Positions 26,314 through 36,032 of a stretch of DNA of 64,000 nt are shown one piece after another. The notes under the pieces were generated by a model. That model worked only from the letters and a program-made list of their open reading frames with translations. It had not been told where the DNA came from and ran no database searches. The translations under genes were made by a program, and so were the position numbers. The DNA is from an uncultured Anaeroplasmataceae bacterium (GTDB taxonomy: Bacteria; Bacillota_I; Bacilli_A; Acholeplasmatales; Anaeroplasmataceae): positions 90,914-154,913 of the forward strand of contig CAJTXR010000004.1 in NCBI GenBank assembly GCA_910584005.1. Direction: 5' to 3'. Position 1 is the stretch's first letter; every line of letters starts with the position of its first letter.

Positions 26314-27390
26314 ATGATAGGATTAGTGGCGACTATTGGGGCTGCAATAGCTTCAATAGGATGTAGTAAAATAAATTTTAATTCAAATAATTATATTACT
26401 CGGCAAGTTGTTGAAGAAAAACAACAGATTTGGGCAAAAGGACAAAATGATGAAAACACATATTTTACAGATGTTGAAGAATATTATCAAATTGGGTATA
26501 ATCCAATTGATATTCCACATGCTGTTCATATTGATAGAAATTATAAATTATTTTTAAAATTTGATTTTCCTTATTTTCAATCTGTAAAAAGTGCAACCTT
26601 AAAATTATATAAAGCTTCAGGCAATATTGAAAGGATAGGGGCAAGTTATTATTTAACTAATCCAAATTTATCTTCATCCACAGAATTTATTTCTAGTGGT
26701 TCATTAAAAATTATATATAGTTCAACAAATTTATTTGAAATAGATTTAACTGAAGGAGTAAACGAAGTTTTAAGTAAAAAGGATAATGTTATTTGTATAT
26801 CAATGGATATATCATGGTCAGGAGGATATGGAAAATTTTATAAATATGAAGAGGGCTCAGAATATAGTCCAGAATTAATAATTTCACCAAATGATGAGCC
26901 TTTGGAAAATAGTTTAGGTAATGCAAAACCTTTTCGAAAACTTCTTCCTGGTGAGGACAATCAATTGAATTTAATCAATTGTTATAAATATGCATTAGAT
27001 GATTATAATTATAATGGAAATATTGAACAGAATGATCGTGTGTTTCCATATTGTCGTAATCAAATTTATACAAAGGAGTTATTTTATAATACTATTGTTC
27101 CTAATTTATTAGAGCATATGTATATTCAAAAAAATAGATTTGGAAGAGTATTAGAGGATATAGATTCACCAATATATAAATTTGAATGGCGAATTGCAAT
27201 GCGGGTGCGGTATGATACTAATGGTAAAATTAATGATTTTCATTTTATGAAGCAAACAAGTTTGGGAAGCTGGTGCGAGCATTTTCCTGAAAATTCATCT
27301 GATGAATTTGAGAATTTTAATCCTATTACTAACCATTGGACTAGAGGATATAATAGCGACACAGTAATTATTGCTGTTTCTTATAGATAG
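26314..27390 (+). CDS. Lipoprotein: DNRLRE-like module plus Cys-His peptidase-like domain
   Basis: The 358-residue protein has a short signal ending ASIGC17. Residues about 45-195 form a beta-sandwich-like module with LFLKFDFPYFQSVKSATLKLYK and a closing SPELIIS strand, as in DNRLRE-type surface domains. The C-terminal half has NCYKYAL (C223), later DFHFMKQ (H310) and GSW (318-320). This order matches the NCYxYAL...D-x-H...GxW pattern of papain-fold (NlpC/P60-like) proteins, so it may be a surface cysteine peptidase or amidase. The catalytic call is inference. It is inserted between two near-identical-ended lipoproteins. AAGGAGAAG precedes the ATG. Confidence 0.6.
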   Translation: MIGLVATIGAAIASIGCSKINFNSNNYITRQVVEEKQQIWAKGQNDENTYFTDVEEYYQIGYNPIDIPHAVHIDRNYKLFLKFDFPYFQSVKSATLKLYKASGNIERIGASYYLTNPNLSSSTEFISSGSLKIIYSSTNLFEIDLTEGVNEVLSKKDNVICISMDISWSGGYGKFYKYEEGSEYSPELIISPNDEPLENSLGNAKPFRKLLPGEDNQLNLINCYKYALDDYNYNGNIEQNDRVFPYCRNQIYTKELFYNTIVPNLLEHMYIQKNRFGRVLEDIDSPIYKFEWRIAMRVRYDTNGKINDFHFMKQTSLGSWCEHFPENSSDEFENFNPITNHWTRGYNSDTVIIAVSYR

Positions 27391-27402
27391 GGAGGATAAG
27401 TC

Positions 27403-27542
27403 ATGCGAAAGAAAAATTATTTTATAATACTCATATTTTTTATAGTCCTTATTATAACGGGCTGTAAGCCTAAGGAAAAAGATCAAAAGATTGTATTTAA
27501 AGAACCAGAGGGATATGTATTTGATTCTGATTTGTTCTTAAA
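27403..27542 (+). repeat. 140-bp exact direct repeat, copy 2
   Basis: Exact copy of 25547-25686, 1856 bases downstream. A deletion or inversion-free recombination between copies would remove lipoprotein A's body and the DNRLRE-like gene. Confidence 0.95.
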
Positions 27543-28191
27543 TCATTTTGAAGGGGCAGAAGCAAGGTGCCTTGAGGCTATTCCTTATTTTGAAAATGGT
27601 AGTCAATATAATGATGCAAATTATGAGCCTTCATTAGACATAGCTAAAAACATTCAATTCCAAATCAAAGATACAGAATTGGCAAAAATATTATTTGAAG
27701 CAAATGATTGTTATGTAAAAGGCATCTTTGAAACGGAAGGTGGATATAGAAATTACTCTGCACATGTAATAAAAAATATTATAGTTCCAGGACCTTATTT
27801 AATAAATAATCATTATGAGTTTCGATTTTATAAGTGTGAAGATTCCTATCAAATCGGTGGTGAATTTTGTTATTATGGTTATTATACAAATATTGTAGAA
27901 TCAAATGGGTGTTATGCTTATTTTTTAACAAACGGATATACGGATAGACAATTTGACATTTTTTATCTATTAACTCATACTACAAATTTACCTTATGAGA
28001 TTTATTTTGAAAATAGATCTAAAAATGAGGAGAAGCCAAATTTTTATATTTATTTAATTCCTAAGGATGAATCTTTTTCAAAAAAATGTTTGCTTAGATT
28101 TATGGAAAAGGAAACCATTCATTATTATGATATTGAACTAATGCAAGAAAAAATGAAAGGATTATCATTCAATGAATTGAATAATGGATAA
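27403..28191 (+). CDS. Lipoprotein B of paralogous cluster
   Basis: A 262-residue lipoprotein sharing an identical signal peptide and first 46 residues with lipoprotein A, and a nearly identical last 37-residue block. The centre (about residues 47-215) is strongly diverged, with only the general outline kept (YEFRFYKCEDS, DIFYLLTHTTNLPYEIYFE). It has a C-terminal extension KGLSFNELNNG not found in A. A GGAGGA site lies 8 bases before the ATG. Conserved ends around a variable middle suggest recombination between cluster members. Function is unknown. Confidence 0.8.
   Translation: MRKKNYFIILIFFIVLIITGCKPKEKDQKIVFKEPEGYVFDSDLFLNHFEGAEARCLEAIPYFENGSQYNDANYEPSLDIAKNIQFQIKDTELAKILFEANDCYVKGIFETEGGYRNYSAHVIKNIIVPGPYLINNHYEFRFYKCEDSYQIGGEFCYYGYYTNIVESNGCYAYFLTNGYTDRQFDIFYLLTHTTNLPYEIYFENRSKNEEKPNFYIYLIPKDESFSKKCLLRFMEKETIHYYDIELMQEKMKGLSFNELNNG
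28046..28157 (+). repeat. 112-bp near-exact repeat, copy 2 (3' end of lipoprotein B)
   Basis: Matches 26187-26298 except at two positions. Confidence 0.9.
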
Positions 28192-28203
28192 AGAGGAAAG
28201 ATT

Positions 28204-28917
28204 ATGCAAAAGAAACATTTTATAATAATCCTTACATTTATTATTGTTTTTGTAATCACAGGATGTAAACCTAAAGAACCAGAATTTAATGCTGATGTTT
28301 TTTTAAAGTACTTTGAAGGAATTGAAAGAAGAAATAAAATGAATTATCAAATTTCTAAATTGGATTATTTTAATCAAGATTACATTCCTAATTTAAATCC
28401 TGCTGATACAGTTACAATAGAATTGGAGAATCATGAGATATGGGAAGAGTTAAGTTCAAATGCTACAGATATATTTTATAAAGAAGATGGGTATCAATAT
28501 TATGGTCATCTGTTTATGAAAGAACGATTTGTTCCTGTATCCTTTATGGTAGGGGAAGAATATGAGTTTCGATTTCATAAAATAGATTCCAATTTATATT
28601 TTCCGAATGGAATTTATACACCATATGGATATGCTGTAGATTTTGTGGAATATGCGAATGTATTTGGATATATCTTACTTTTACCAGAGAGTGAAACAAA
28701 TGATATGGATTCCGAAGATGTATTTTATTTGTTAGCAAATACGAAGAATTTGCCTTATGATATTTATTATGAAACAAAGACTCACAAAGTTGGTTCCTTT
28801 AATCGTATTTATTTGATTCCTAAGGATGAAAATTTTTCTAAGAAGTGTTTAGAAAGATTCAAAGAAAAGGGGACTGTTCATTATTATGATATTGATATAA
28901 TGAAAGAAATGATATAA
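28204..28917 (+). CDS. Lipoprotein C of paralogous cluster
   Basis: A 237-residue lipoprotein (lipobox VITGC) and the most diverged at its ends: the signal differs from A and B and the linker is shorter. Its centre and C-terminal part resemble lipoprotein A (DYIPNLNPAD, EDGYQYY, MKERFVPV, ANTKNLPYDIYYE, PKDENFSKKCL). It therefore seems to be the donor type, or the ancestor, of A's central segment. It is 12 bases after B, is likely in the same transcript, and is followed by a terminator. Function is unknown. Confidence 0.8.
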   Translation: MQKKHFIIILTFIIVFVITGCKPKEPEFNADVFLKYFEGIERRNKMNYQISKLDYFNQDYIPNLNPADTVTIELENHEIWEELSSNATDIFYKEDGYQYYGHLFMKERFVPVSFMVGEEYEFRFHKIDSNLYFPNGIYTPYGYAVDFVEYANVFGYILLLPESETNDMDSEDVFYLLANTKNLPYDIYYETKTHKVGSFNRIYLIPKDENFSKKCLERFKEKGTVHYYDIDIMKEMI

Positions 28918-28918
28918 G

Positions 28919-28947
28919 AAGACTCTAAATCAAATGAGTCTTTTTTT
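28919..28947 (+). terminator. Rho-independent terminator
   Basis: AAGACTC (28919-28925)/GAGTCTT (28936-28942) with a 10-base loop, then a T-run. It ends the lipoprotein cluster. Confidence 0.85.
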
Positions 28948-28975
28948 ATTTCTTGATGATTTCTATTTTGGTTTA

Positions 28976-28984
28976 TGGTATAAT
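28976..28984 (+). promoter_or_regulatory. Extended -10 promoter of asnA
   Basis: TGGTATAAT: a perfect -10 (28979-28984) with the TGn extension. No good -35 is seen at the usual distance. Confidence 0.55.
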
Positions 28985-29003
28985 ATCTACATTGGTGAAG
29001 AGA

Positions 29004-30011
29004 ATGAAAAGGTTATTTTTAAAAGAAAATTATGAATCAAAATTAAATTTAATAGAAACAGAGATTGCAATAAAATTTGTCAAGGATTATTTTGAAAGAG
29101 AATTGGCTAATGCCTTACATTTAACTCGTGTTTCAGCTCCTTTATTTGTTTTACCTTCTACGGGGTTAAATGATGAATTAAACGGAACAGAACGAAGAGT
29201 TAGCTTTCAAATTAAAGGGATTGAAGAATCCGTAGAAATTGTTCAAAGTCTTGCAAAATGGAAAAGAAATGCATTAGCGAAATACCAGTTTCCTGCGGAA
29301 AGTGGATTGTATACAGATATGAACGCAATTCGTAGAGATGAGCAATTAGATAGTTTGCATTCAGCATATGTAGATCAATGGGATTGGGAAAAAATTATTT
29401 TAAAAGAGGAAAGAACCTTAGCGTATTTAAAGGATACGGTTCGTACAATTTATGATGTATTGAAAAATACAGAAAAAAAGATTCATGAAAAATTTGTCAA
29501 ACTAGAATGTGTTTTACCTAAAGAGATTTATTTTATTACAACGAAAGAATTAGAATGTTTGTATCCTGATTTCTCTCCTGTTGAACGAGAAAGAGCAATT
29601 TGTAAAGAAAAAGGAGCTGTATTTTTAATGCAAATTGGACTTCCTTTATCTAATGGAGCTCCTCATGATGGAAGAGCTTCTGATTATGATGATTGGGAAC
29701 TCAATGGCGATTTGTTGGTATATTATGAAGAATTGGATATTGCATTAGAGTTATCTTCTATGGGAATTCGTGTGGATGAGATTTCTATTTTAAAACAAAT
29801 TGAACAAAAACATGAGGAATATAAATTAAATACGCCTTATGTAAAGAATATAGTATCTAAGAAATTGCCTTATACGATTGGTGGTGGTATTGGTCAATCT
29901 CGGATTTGTATGTTCTTTTTAAAAAAAGTTCATATTGGTGAAGTTCAGGCAGCGATATGGTCTGATGAGGATATAGAAAGATTAAAATGTAAAAATATTT
30001 ATCTTTTGTAA
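29004..30011 (+). CDS. asnA: Aspartate--ammonia ligase
   Basis: AsnA makes asparagine from aspartate, ammonia and ATP in the cytoplasm and is related to class II tRNA synthetases. From the ATG at 29004 the protein has 335 residues, matching the family. It shows the N-terminal IETEIAIKFVKDYFERELA helix, LTRVSAPLF, LNGTERRVSFQIK, and the C-terminal GGGIGQSRICMFFLKKVHIGEVQ motif. A longer in-frame start at 28953 lies before the -10 box and is not plausible. GGTGAAGAG acts as the ribosome site. It is probably the first gene of a run into tsaD and pepF. Confidence 0.96.
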   Translation: MKRLFLKENYESKLNLIETEIAIKFVKDYFERELANALHLTRVSAPLFVLPSTGLNDELNGTERRVSFQIKGIEESVEIVQSLAKWKRNALAKYQFPAESGLYTDMNAIRRDEQLDSLHSAYVDQWDWEKIILKEERTLAYLKDTVRTIYDVLKNTEKKIHEKFVKLECVLPKEIYFITTKELECLYPDFSPVERERAICKEKGAVFLMQIGLPLSNGAPHDGRASDYDDWELNGDLLVYYEELDIALELSSMGIRVDEISILKQIEQKHEEYKLNTPYVKNIVSKKLPYTIGGGIGQSRICMFFLKKVHIGEVQAAIWSDEDIERLKCKNIYLL

Positions 30012-30063
30012 TTTTACAAATTATGTAATATAAAAGTTTTATAATGAATTGAAGGTGAAAATT

Positions 30064-31074
30064 TTGTTAGTGCTTGGAGTAGAAAGTAGCTGTGATGAAA
30101 CATCTGTTGCGGTAGTGAAAGATGGGAAAGAAGTACTTTCCAATGTGATAAATTCACAAATTGATATCCACAAGCGTTTTGGTGGGGTTGTCCCTGAGGT
30201 AGCTTCTCGCCATCATGTCTATCAGGTATCTATGATATTTGAAGAAACATTATCTAAAGCAAATGTAAAACCAGAGGAAATTGATTTAGTTGCAGTAACA
30301 ATAGGACCTGGTTTGATTGGATCTTTGTTGGTTGGAGTTAATGCAGCAAAGACATTTGCGTTACTCTATCATAAAAAAATTATAGGTGTTCATCATTTAG
30401 CAGGGCATATTTATGCCAATGCGATTGAACATGAAATGCATTTTCCAGCGGTGGCTCTTTTGGTTTCTGGTGGGAATACTGAACTCATTTATATGAAGGA
30501 TCATTTTAGTTTTGAAGTTGTAGGAGAAACATTAGATGATGCTGTAGGGGAGGCATATGATAAGGTTGCCCGAGTTGTTGGGCTTTCTTATCCAGGGGGG
30601 CCTGCTGTAGATCGGCTTGCTCATTTAGGGAAAGATACCTATGCATTACCTAGAGTTTATTTAGAGGAAAATTCATATAACTTTTCTTTTTCGGGTTTGA
30701 AAAGTGCTGTAATTAATTTAGTACATAATGCAAATCAAAGAAATGAATCTATCAATAGGGAAAATCTTTGTGCTTCTTTTCAAGCATCTGTTTGTGAGGT
30801 TTTAGTTGCCAAAACATTAAAACTCGCAAAAGAAAAACAGGTTCAACAAATTATTGTTGCAGGTGGAGTTTCTGCAAATCAAGGATTAAAGGAACGATTT
30901 ATGAAAGAGAATACAGAATTTGAATTATGTATTCCTTCGATAAGGTATTGTACGGATAATGCAGCTATGATTGCGGTTGCAGGATATTATCAATTTCAAA
31001 AATTTAAAAAAGAAGATGATTTAAGTTTAAATGCTTATGCATCTTTAGATTTGGAGGAACTATATGAAATTTAA
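30064..31074 (+). CDS. tsaD: tRNA N6-adenosine threonylcarbamoyltransferase
   Basis: TsaD transfers the threonylcarbamoyl group to A37 of ANN-decoding tRNAs, working with TsaB, TsaE and TsaC. The 336-residue ASKHA-fold protein begins [10 protein letters not shown] and has the metal ligands H111 and H115 in [18 protein letters not shown], and a C-terminal CTDNAAMIA. An upstream in-frame TTG at 30049 overlaps the AAGGTGA ribosome site, so the TTG at 30064, six bases downstream, is the likely start. The gene overlaps the oligopeptidase gene by 11 bp. Confidence 0.95.
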   Translation: MLVLGVESSCDETSVAVVKDGKEVLSNVINSQIDIHKRFGGVVPEVASRHHVYQVSMIFEETLSKANVKPEEIDLVAVTIGPGLIGSLLVGVNAAKTFALLYHKKIIGVHHLAGHIYANAIEHEMHFPAVALLVSGGNTELIYMKDHFSFEVVGETLDDAVGEAYDKVARVVGLSYPGGPAVDRLAHLGKDTYALPRVYLEENSYNFSFSGLKSAVINLVHNANQRNESINRENLCASFQASVCEVLVAKTLKLAKEKQVQQIIVAGGVSANQGLKERFMKENTEFELCIPSIRYCTDNAAMIAVAGYYQFQKFKKEDDLSLNAYASLDLEELYEI

Positions 31075-32752
31075 TGATATGAAGTATGAAAGACCTGATG
31101 TACAGGAAGCAGCGAGCAAACTTGTAGAACAGGCAGAAGTGTTAAAGAATTCAAAAACTTTAATAGAAGCTAAGGAAGCTATTGTAAAAGCAACAGAGAT
31201 AGGGGATCATTTTGGGACTATGGCTACGCTTTGTTCCATAAGGAATAGTATCAATACGGTTGATGAATTTTATGAAAAAGAAATGGAATTTTTTGATGAA
31301 AATATGCCAGTCTATGAGAATGCCTCTTCAAAGTTTTCTAAAGCATTAGTCGAATCAAAATTTCGGAAAGAATTAGAAAAAATTTTTTCTAAGCAATATT
31401 TTATTCAAAATGAATTAAGAATGAAATCATTTGATGAAAAAATTATGGGAGATTTGACAGAAGAAGCTAAACTTTGTACAGAATATTCTAAATTATTAGC
31501 TTCTGCAAAAATTGAATTTGATGGAAAAATCAACAATTTAAGTCAAATGACAGTTTATGCAAATCATTTAGATCGTAAAGTTCGTAAAGCAGCTGAACTT
31601 AAACGAGTAGAGTTTATGGAATCTATAGAAAACAAGGTAGATGATTTATATGATAAACTTGTTAAAGTTAGAACTCAAATGGCTAAGAAATTAGGTTATG
31701 AAAATTTTATTGAATTTGGTTATCTTCGTTTGGGAAGAAGTGATTATAATGCTAAGGATGTTGAAAGATATCGCAAGCAGGTTTTAGAATATGTGGTTCC
31801 TGTTGCGAAGAAGATTATTGAACAGCAAGCAAAAAGGATTCAAATTGAAGATATTAAGGCATATGACTTACCGATTTTTTATTTAGATGGCAATCCAAAA
31901 CATGGGAAAACGAAAAATGAACTTGTCAATTCTGCAAATCAGTTTTATTCAAGTCTATCCAAAGAAACAAAGATGTTTTTTGAGTTTATGCAGACTCATG
32001 AATTAATGGATTTGGAAACGAAACCAAATAAAGCTGGTGGTGGATATTGTACAATGATTGCAGATTATAAATCTCCATTTATCTTTTCAAATTTTAATGG
32101 AACAATGGGAGATGTTGATGTTTTGACTCATGAGGCTGGGCATGCATTTGAAGCTTATACAGCGGCTCAATATTTGCCAGTTTCTGATATCTATTGGCCT
32201 ACTTTAGAAGCATGTGAAATTCATTCAATGAGTATGGAATTTTTTGCTTATCCGTTTATGGATTTCTTTTTTGAAACTGATGCAAAAAAATATCGATATA
32301 AACATTTAAGTGAGGCAATAACTTTTATTCCTTATGGAGTTTGTGTAGATGAATTTCAGCATTATGTTTATAAAAACCCAGAGGCCACGATTCAAATGAG
32401 AAAGGCAAAATGGCATGAATTAGAACAACTTTATTTACCTTGGAAAAACTATGATGGTATTGCATATTATGAAAAAGGAAATTACTGGCATCGTCAAGGA
32501 CATATTTTTTCTAGTGCCTTTTATTATATTGATTATACACTAGCTCAAGTTTGTGCTTTTCAGTTTTTATTAATGGATCATGAAAATCATGAATATGCTT
32601 GGAAGAAATATTATGAATTATGTAAACTAGGAGGCTCTAAATCCTTTTTAGAACTATTAGATGCAATTCAACTGAAAAATCCATTTGAACCTGGTTCTTT
32701 AAAAGAAATTATGCCTAAACTTGAAAAAGTATTAAAGGATTTGGAGGTTTAA
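31064..32752 (+). CDS. M3-family oligoendopeptidase (PepF-like)
   Basis: A zinc oligopeptidase that cleaves short peptides in the cytoplasm. The 562-residue protein has the M3 motif HEAGH (H356, E357, H360) with the third ligand Glu expected in the [16 protein letters not shown] helix. The C-terminal [20 protein letters not shown] segment is typical of the M3B clostridial/PepF branch. GGAGGAAC lies in the end of tsaD just before the ATG, giving coupled translation. The next gene, uppP, starts two bases after the stop. Confidence 0.93.
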   Translation: MKFNDMKYERPDVQEAASKLVEQAEVLKNSKTLIEAKEAIVKATEIGDHFGTMATLCSIRNSINTVDEFYEKEMEFFDENMPVYENASSKFSKALVESKFRKELEKIFSKQYFIQNELRMKSFDEKIMGDLTEEAKLCTEYSKLLASAKIEFDGKINNLSQMTVYANHLDRKVRKAAELKRVEFMESIENKVDDLYDKLVKVRTQMAKKLGYENFIEFGYLRLGRSDYNAKDVERYRKQVLEYVVPVAKKIIEQQAKRIQIEDIKAYDLPIFYLDGNPKHGKTKNELVNSANQFYSSLSKETKMFFEFMQTHELMDLETKPNKAGGGYCTMIADYKSPFIFSNFNGTMGDVDVLTHEAGHAFEAYTAAQYLPVSDIYWPTLEACEIHSMSMEFFAYPFMDFFFETDAKKYRYKHLSEAITFIPYGVCVDEFQHYVYKNPEATIQMRKAKWHELEQLYLPWKNYDGIAYYEKGNYWHRQGHIFSSAFYYIDYTLAQVCAFQFLLMDHENHEYAWKKYYELCKLGGSKSFLELLDAIQLKNPFEPGSLKEIMPKLEKVLKDLEV

Positions 32753-32753
32753 A

Positions 32754-33635
32754 ATGGATGCCTTTTGGAATATAATTAAAATTATTTTATTTGGTATTGT
32801 AGAAGGTGTGACAGAGTGGCTTCCAATCAGTAGTACGGGTCATATGATTATTTTAGAAGAGGTATTGAAAGCCAAAGAAATTTTTGATGGGGGAAAAGCA
32901 TTTTGGGATTTCTTTTTAGTGGCAATTCAATTGGGGGCAATTTTGGCGGTTATTGTTTGTTTCTTTAACAAATTGAACCCTTTCTTTGGTAAATCCTTAA
33001 ATAATCCAGAAGAGGAGAAATCAAAAGAAGAAAAAAAAGGAATTTGGTTATTATGGGCAAAAGTACTCATTGCTTGTGTCCCTGCAGCAGTTATAGGACT
33101 TTTACTTGATGATTGGTTAGATCGTGTATTTTATAATTCTATTACGGTTGCCGTAACTTTAATCCTATATGGGATTTTGTTTATTGGTATGGAAATATGG
33201 AATAAAAAAAGAAATTTTAAAGTTACAGATGTAGGTCAATTAACTTTTAGAACGGCTTTTATTATTGGTATGATTCAGCTTCTTGCGTTAATTCCTGGAA
33301 CTTCTAGAAGTGGGGTTACAATTTTAGGGGCAATGTTAATTTTATGTAATCGAGAAGTCGCTTGTGAGTTTTCTTTCTTTTTATCTATTCCTGTAATGTT
33401 TGGAGCATCTTTATTAAAAGGAGTAAAATATATTACACACGCAGAGGAGATTAGTTCAAATGATTTGGCCCTACTTGCTGTAGGGGCAATTGTTGCTTTT
33501 GCTGTATCTATGTTCATTATTAAATTTTTAATGAGCTTTATTAAAAAGCATGATTTTAAATCCTTTGGAATATACCGAATTGTTCTTGGTATTTTATTAA
33601 TTATTTTGTTTGCTTGTGGGGTTATGTCTATATAA
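32754..33635 (+). CDS. uppP: Undecaprenyl-diphosphatase
   Basis: UppP (BacA) removes a phosphate from undecaprenyl diphosphate to recycle the lipid carrier of peptidoglycan synthesis. The 293-residue polytopic membrane protein has both signature regions: EGVTEWLPISSTGHM near the N terminus and PGTSRSGVTILGAM near residue 190. A charged loop rich in Glu and Lys (about 88-98) separates helices 2 and 3. Its presence shows that this organism keeps a cell wall, unlike true mycoplasmas. GGAGG precedes the ATG. Confidence 0.96.
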   Translation: MDAFWNIIKIILFGIVEGVTEWLPISSTGHMIILEEVLKAKEIFDGGKAFWDFFLVAIQLGAILAVIVCFFNKLNPFFGKSLNNPEEEKSKEEKKGIWLLWAKVLIACVPAAVIGLLLDDWLDRVFYNSITVAVTLILYGILFIGMEIWNKKRNFKVTDVGQLTFRTAFIIGMIQLLALIPGTSRSGVTILGAMLILCNREVACEFSFFLSIPVMFGASLLKGVKYITHAEEISSNDLALLAVGAIVAFAVSMFIIKFLMSFIKKHDFKSFGIYRIVLGILLIILFACGVMSI

Positions 33636-33672
33636 ATTAAAAATAAAAATAGTATTAGAAATTAAATAATGT

Positions 33673-33678
33673 TATAAT
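33673..33678 (+). promoter_or_regulatory. Likely -10 box of DUF1576-type gene
   Basis: A perfect TATAAT 22 bases before the ATG, but no convincing -35 at 16-18 bases upstream. Confidence 0.4.
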
Positions 33679-33699
33679 ACTAAAAAGGGGGTGAAAAGA

Positions 33700-35028
33700 A
33701 TGCGTAAATTTTTTACGTATTTGCATGAGCATTTCTATTTAGAGGTTATTGCATTATTTTTTTTCTTACTAGCTTTTTTTATTGAACCTATTTTGTCTTT
33801 AACTTCTGGAAATGGTTTTGTGTTTCACCCAATCCAACAAATTTTTAAAGGATATTATAAAATTATAACTTCTTCATCTATCCTTATTACAGATTATGTT
33901 TATATTTCAGGTCTTGGAGCTACTTTTTTTAATGTGGCAACGATTCTATTTATTAATTTAATTTTATTAAAGGTGTTAAGGGTAAAGATGAATGGACCTG
34001 TATATGCAGGAATTATTATGATTTGTGGGTTTTCCTTTTTCGGTAAAAATATTTTTAATACAATTCCAATTTATTTTGGAATATATTTATTTTCTGTTTA
34101 TAAAAAAATACCTTATAAAACCTTTATAATTACAATTCTATTTTCAACAGGAATTTCTCCTTTAGTAAGTTATACTATATTTGGTTTAGGACTTCATCTG
34201 GGAATATCTATTCCTTTAGGAATTTTTTGTGGAATTCTTGTTGGATTTATTCTTCCTGCCTTTGCTTCACATACGATTGTTTTTCATGAAGGGTATAACC
34301 TATACAATACAGGATTTGCATTAGGTGTTATTTCTGCGATATTCTATGGGATTTATCAATTATGTAATTTAAATGTAGAAGCAGTTCATCTTTATGATTA
34401 TTCAACTTCAGCTGTTTTCTATTATATTTTGCCTATCATTTCGGGGCTGTCCATAGTATTTGCTTTTATTGGAGATCATCATGTATACCAAAAGTATTTT
34501 GCATTATTAAAGACAAGTGGAAGGCTCATTAGTGATTATGCATATGAATTTAAAAAGGAAGCAGTTTTATTTAATTTTGGTGTGTTGGGATTTGTTTTAT
34601 ATTTTACATGTCTAATTTTTAGAGTCCCTATGAATGGTGTAATATTTGGAAGTATTCTTTCTATTTTAGGGTTTGCTGGATATGGATTGCATATTCGGAA
34701 TGTGCTACCTGTATGGGTTGGGGCAGGCGGAACAATATTTTTAAGCATGGTTTTAAATCATAATTATGAATTATCCATTGTGAATATTATTACTTTTGTA
34801 TTTGCTTCAGGTTTGGCCCCTATTGCAGGCAGATATGGAATAATATATGGAGTACTTGCAGGAGCTCTTCATATTGTATTAACTCCTTTGATGATTCATT
34901 TTCAGGGCGGTTTTGATCTATATAATAATGGGCTTTCAGCTGGTTTTGAAGCGGCTGTACTTACGGTACTTGCTGAGAAAGTTTTTGTAAGGAGGGAACA
35001 TCGTGGTCGAAAATCAAAAGATATGTAG
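33700..35028 (+). CDS. DUF1576-type polytopic membrane protein
   Basis: A 442-residue protein of about a dozen hydrophobic segments built as two similar halves: RVKMNGPVYAGIIMICGFSFFGKNIFNTIPIYFG in the first and RVPMNGVIFGSILSILGFAGYGLHIRNVLPVWVG in the second (quoted from residues about 93-126 and 303-336), each followed by a GxxLYNTGF/DLYNNGLSAGF motif. This internal duplication suggests a transporter-like fold, and I match it to DUF1576 with moderate certainty. AGGGGGTG precedes the ATG at 33700; the GTG at 33691 lies inside that site. Substrate is unknown. Confidence 0.75.
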   Translation: MRKFFTYLHEHFYLEVIALFFFLLAFFIEPILSLTSGNGFVFHPIQQIFKGYYKIITSSSILITDYVYISGLGATFFNVATILFINLILLKVLRVKMNGPVYAGIIMICGFSFFGKNIFNTIPIYFGIYLFSVYKKIPYKTFIITILFSTGISPLVSYTIFGLGLHLGISIPLGIFCGILVGFILPAFASHTIVFHEGYNLYNTGFALGVISAIFYGIYQLCNLNVEAVHLYDYSTSAVFYYILPIISGLSIVFAFIGDHHVYQKYFALLKTSGRLISDYAYEFKKEAVLFNFGVLGFVLYFTCLIFRVPMNGVIFGSILSILGFAGYGLHIRNVLPVWVGAGGTIFLSMVLNHNYELSIVNIITFVFASGLAPIAGRYGIIYGVLAGALHIVLTPLMIHFQGGFDLYNNGLSAGFEAAVLTVLAEKVFVRREHRGRKSKDM

Positions 35029-35341
35029 AATTATTGAAGAATTTAGTTTATATTTAATGGAAAAAGAAGCAAAAGAAGTAACGATAAAAGTAAAGCAATC
35101 AGAAAATAAAACCTCTATTTATTTTGATTGTTCATTATTTGATTTTAAATATATAAAAGAATTAGAAGAAATATTTAAGCATAAGCGACAAAAAGAATTT
35201 GAAATATATGGATGGGAATTAATTGGTCAAGGAGATGCAGATAATGAGTTGGTATTGGTATCTAATTTGATTAATCATTTTATGTATTATATTAAAGATG
35301 AAAGGATCTATTTTGATTTGGTGAGATATGAAGAATTTTAA
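35003..35341 (+). CDS. Small conserved-looking protein of unknown function
   Basis: A 112-residue soluble protein starting at GTG 35003, inside the end of the DUF1576-type gene (26-bp overlap), with AAGGAGGGA six bases upstream. It looks alpha/beta, with a charged KQSENKTSIYFDCSLFDF strand region and a GWELIGQGDADNELVLVSNLI segment. I recognise no family. It also overlaps the next gene by 14 bp, so the three are translated as a coupled set. It may be a cytoplasmic partner of the membrane protein. Confidence 0.65.
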   Translation: MVENQKICRIIEEFSLYLMEKEAKEVTIKVKQSENKTSIYFDCSLFDFKYIKELEEIFKHKRQKEFEIYGWELIGQGDADNELVLVSNLINHFMYYIKDERIYFDLVRYEEF

Positions 35342-36032
35342 CTGGAAGTATTTTAGCAAAGTGGTTGGTGTGATTGGCTGTGTCATTACATTTATTACAT
35401 TGGCCATTGTCATTTATTTAAATCATTTAGAACCGTTAAAGATTGACGTATTGATGCGTGATTTTTGTTATGATATTCGTGGGAAGAAGTATGGATTTGG
35501 TTTTTGGTTTTTTCGATTAATTACAGAGTTTGGGAATTTGTATATTATAATTATCCTCATCGTTTTAACAATTATATTTACAAAATGTGATTATAGAGCC
35601 ATCATTTTATCTCTTGGAATGCTTGCTGCAGTATTATTGAATGTAGGATTAAAGGAATTATATTTGCGGGAACGCCCCTTAGCAGATATGCGGTGGATGG
35701 CAGAGGATTCTACAAGTTTTCCTTCTGGGCATTCTACAGCGGTAGGTTTTTTATATCCATTTATCATTTATTTGATTTATCATACAAATTTAAAGAAATC
35801 AATTAAAAATACAGTTTATGTTTTGTGCTGTTTACTTATTCCTTTGGTTATGTTTTCTAGGTTAATCTTAGGTGTACATTATTTTACAGACGTGCTTGCT
35901 GGGGTAAGTGTTGGGATTATGGTTGCATGCTTTTGCATGTTGCTATATAAACTTTGTGAGAAATATGATTTTATGACAGAGGGATTATTTGATAAAATCA
36001 GAAAAAGTAAAAATCAAGAAAAGAATCAATGA
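35328..36032 (+). CDS. PAP2-family lipid phosphatase
   Basis: A 234-residue membrane phosphatase with the three PAP2 motifs in order: KELYLRERP, PSGHS and SRLILGVHYFTD, supplying the catalytic His and Asp on the outer face. Six membrane helices fit the sequence. Relatives act on phosphatidylglycerophosphate, phosphatidate or undecaprenyl diphosphate. Closeness to uppP hints at the lipid-carrier cycle, but the substrate is not certain. It overlaps the small upstream gene and converges with the Crp-like gene (7-bp overlap of ends). Confidence 0.92.
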   Translation: MKNFNWKYFSKVVGVIGCVITFITLAIVIYLNHLEPLKIDVLMRDFCYDIRGKKYGFGFWFFRLITEFGNLYIIIILIVLTIIFTKCDYRAIILSLGMLAAVLLNVGLKELYLRERPLADMRWMAEDSTSFPSGHSTAVGFLYPFIIYLIYHTNLKKSIKNTVYVLCCLLIPLVMFSRLILGVHYFTDVLAGVSVGIMVACFCMLLYKLCEKYDFMTEGLFDKIRKSKNQEKNQ

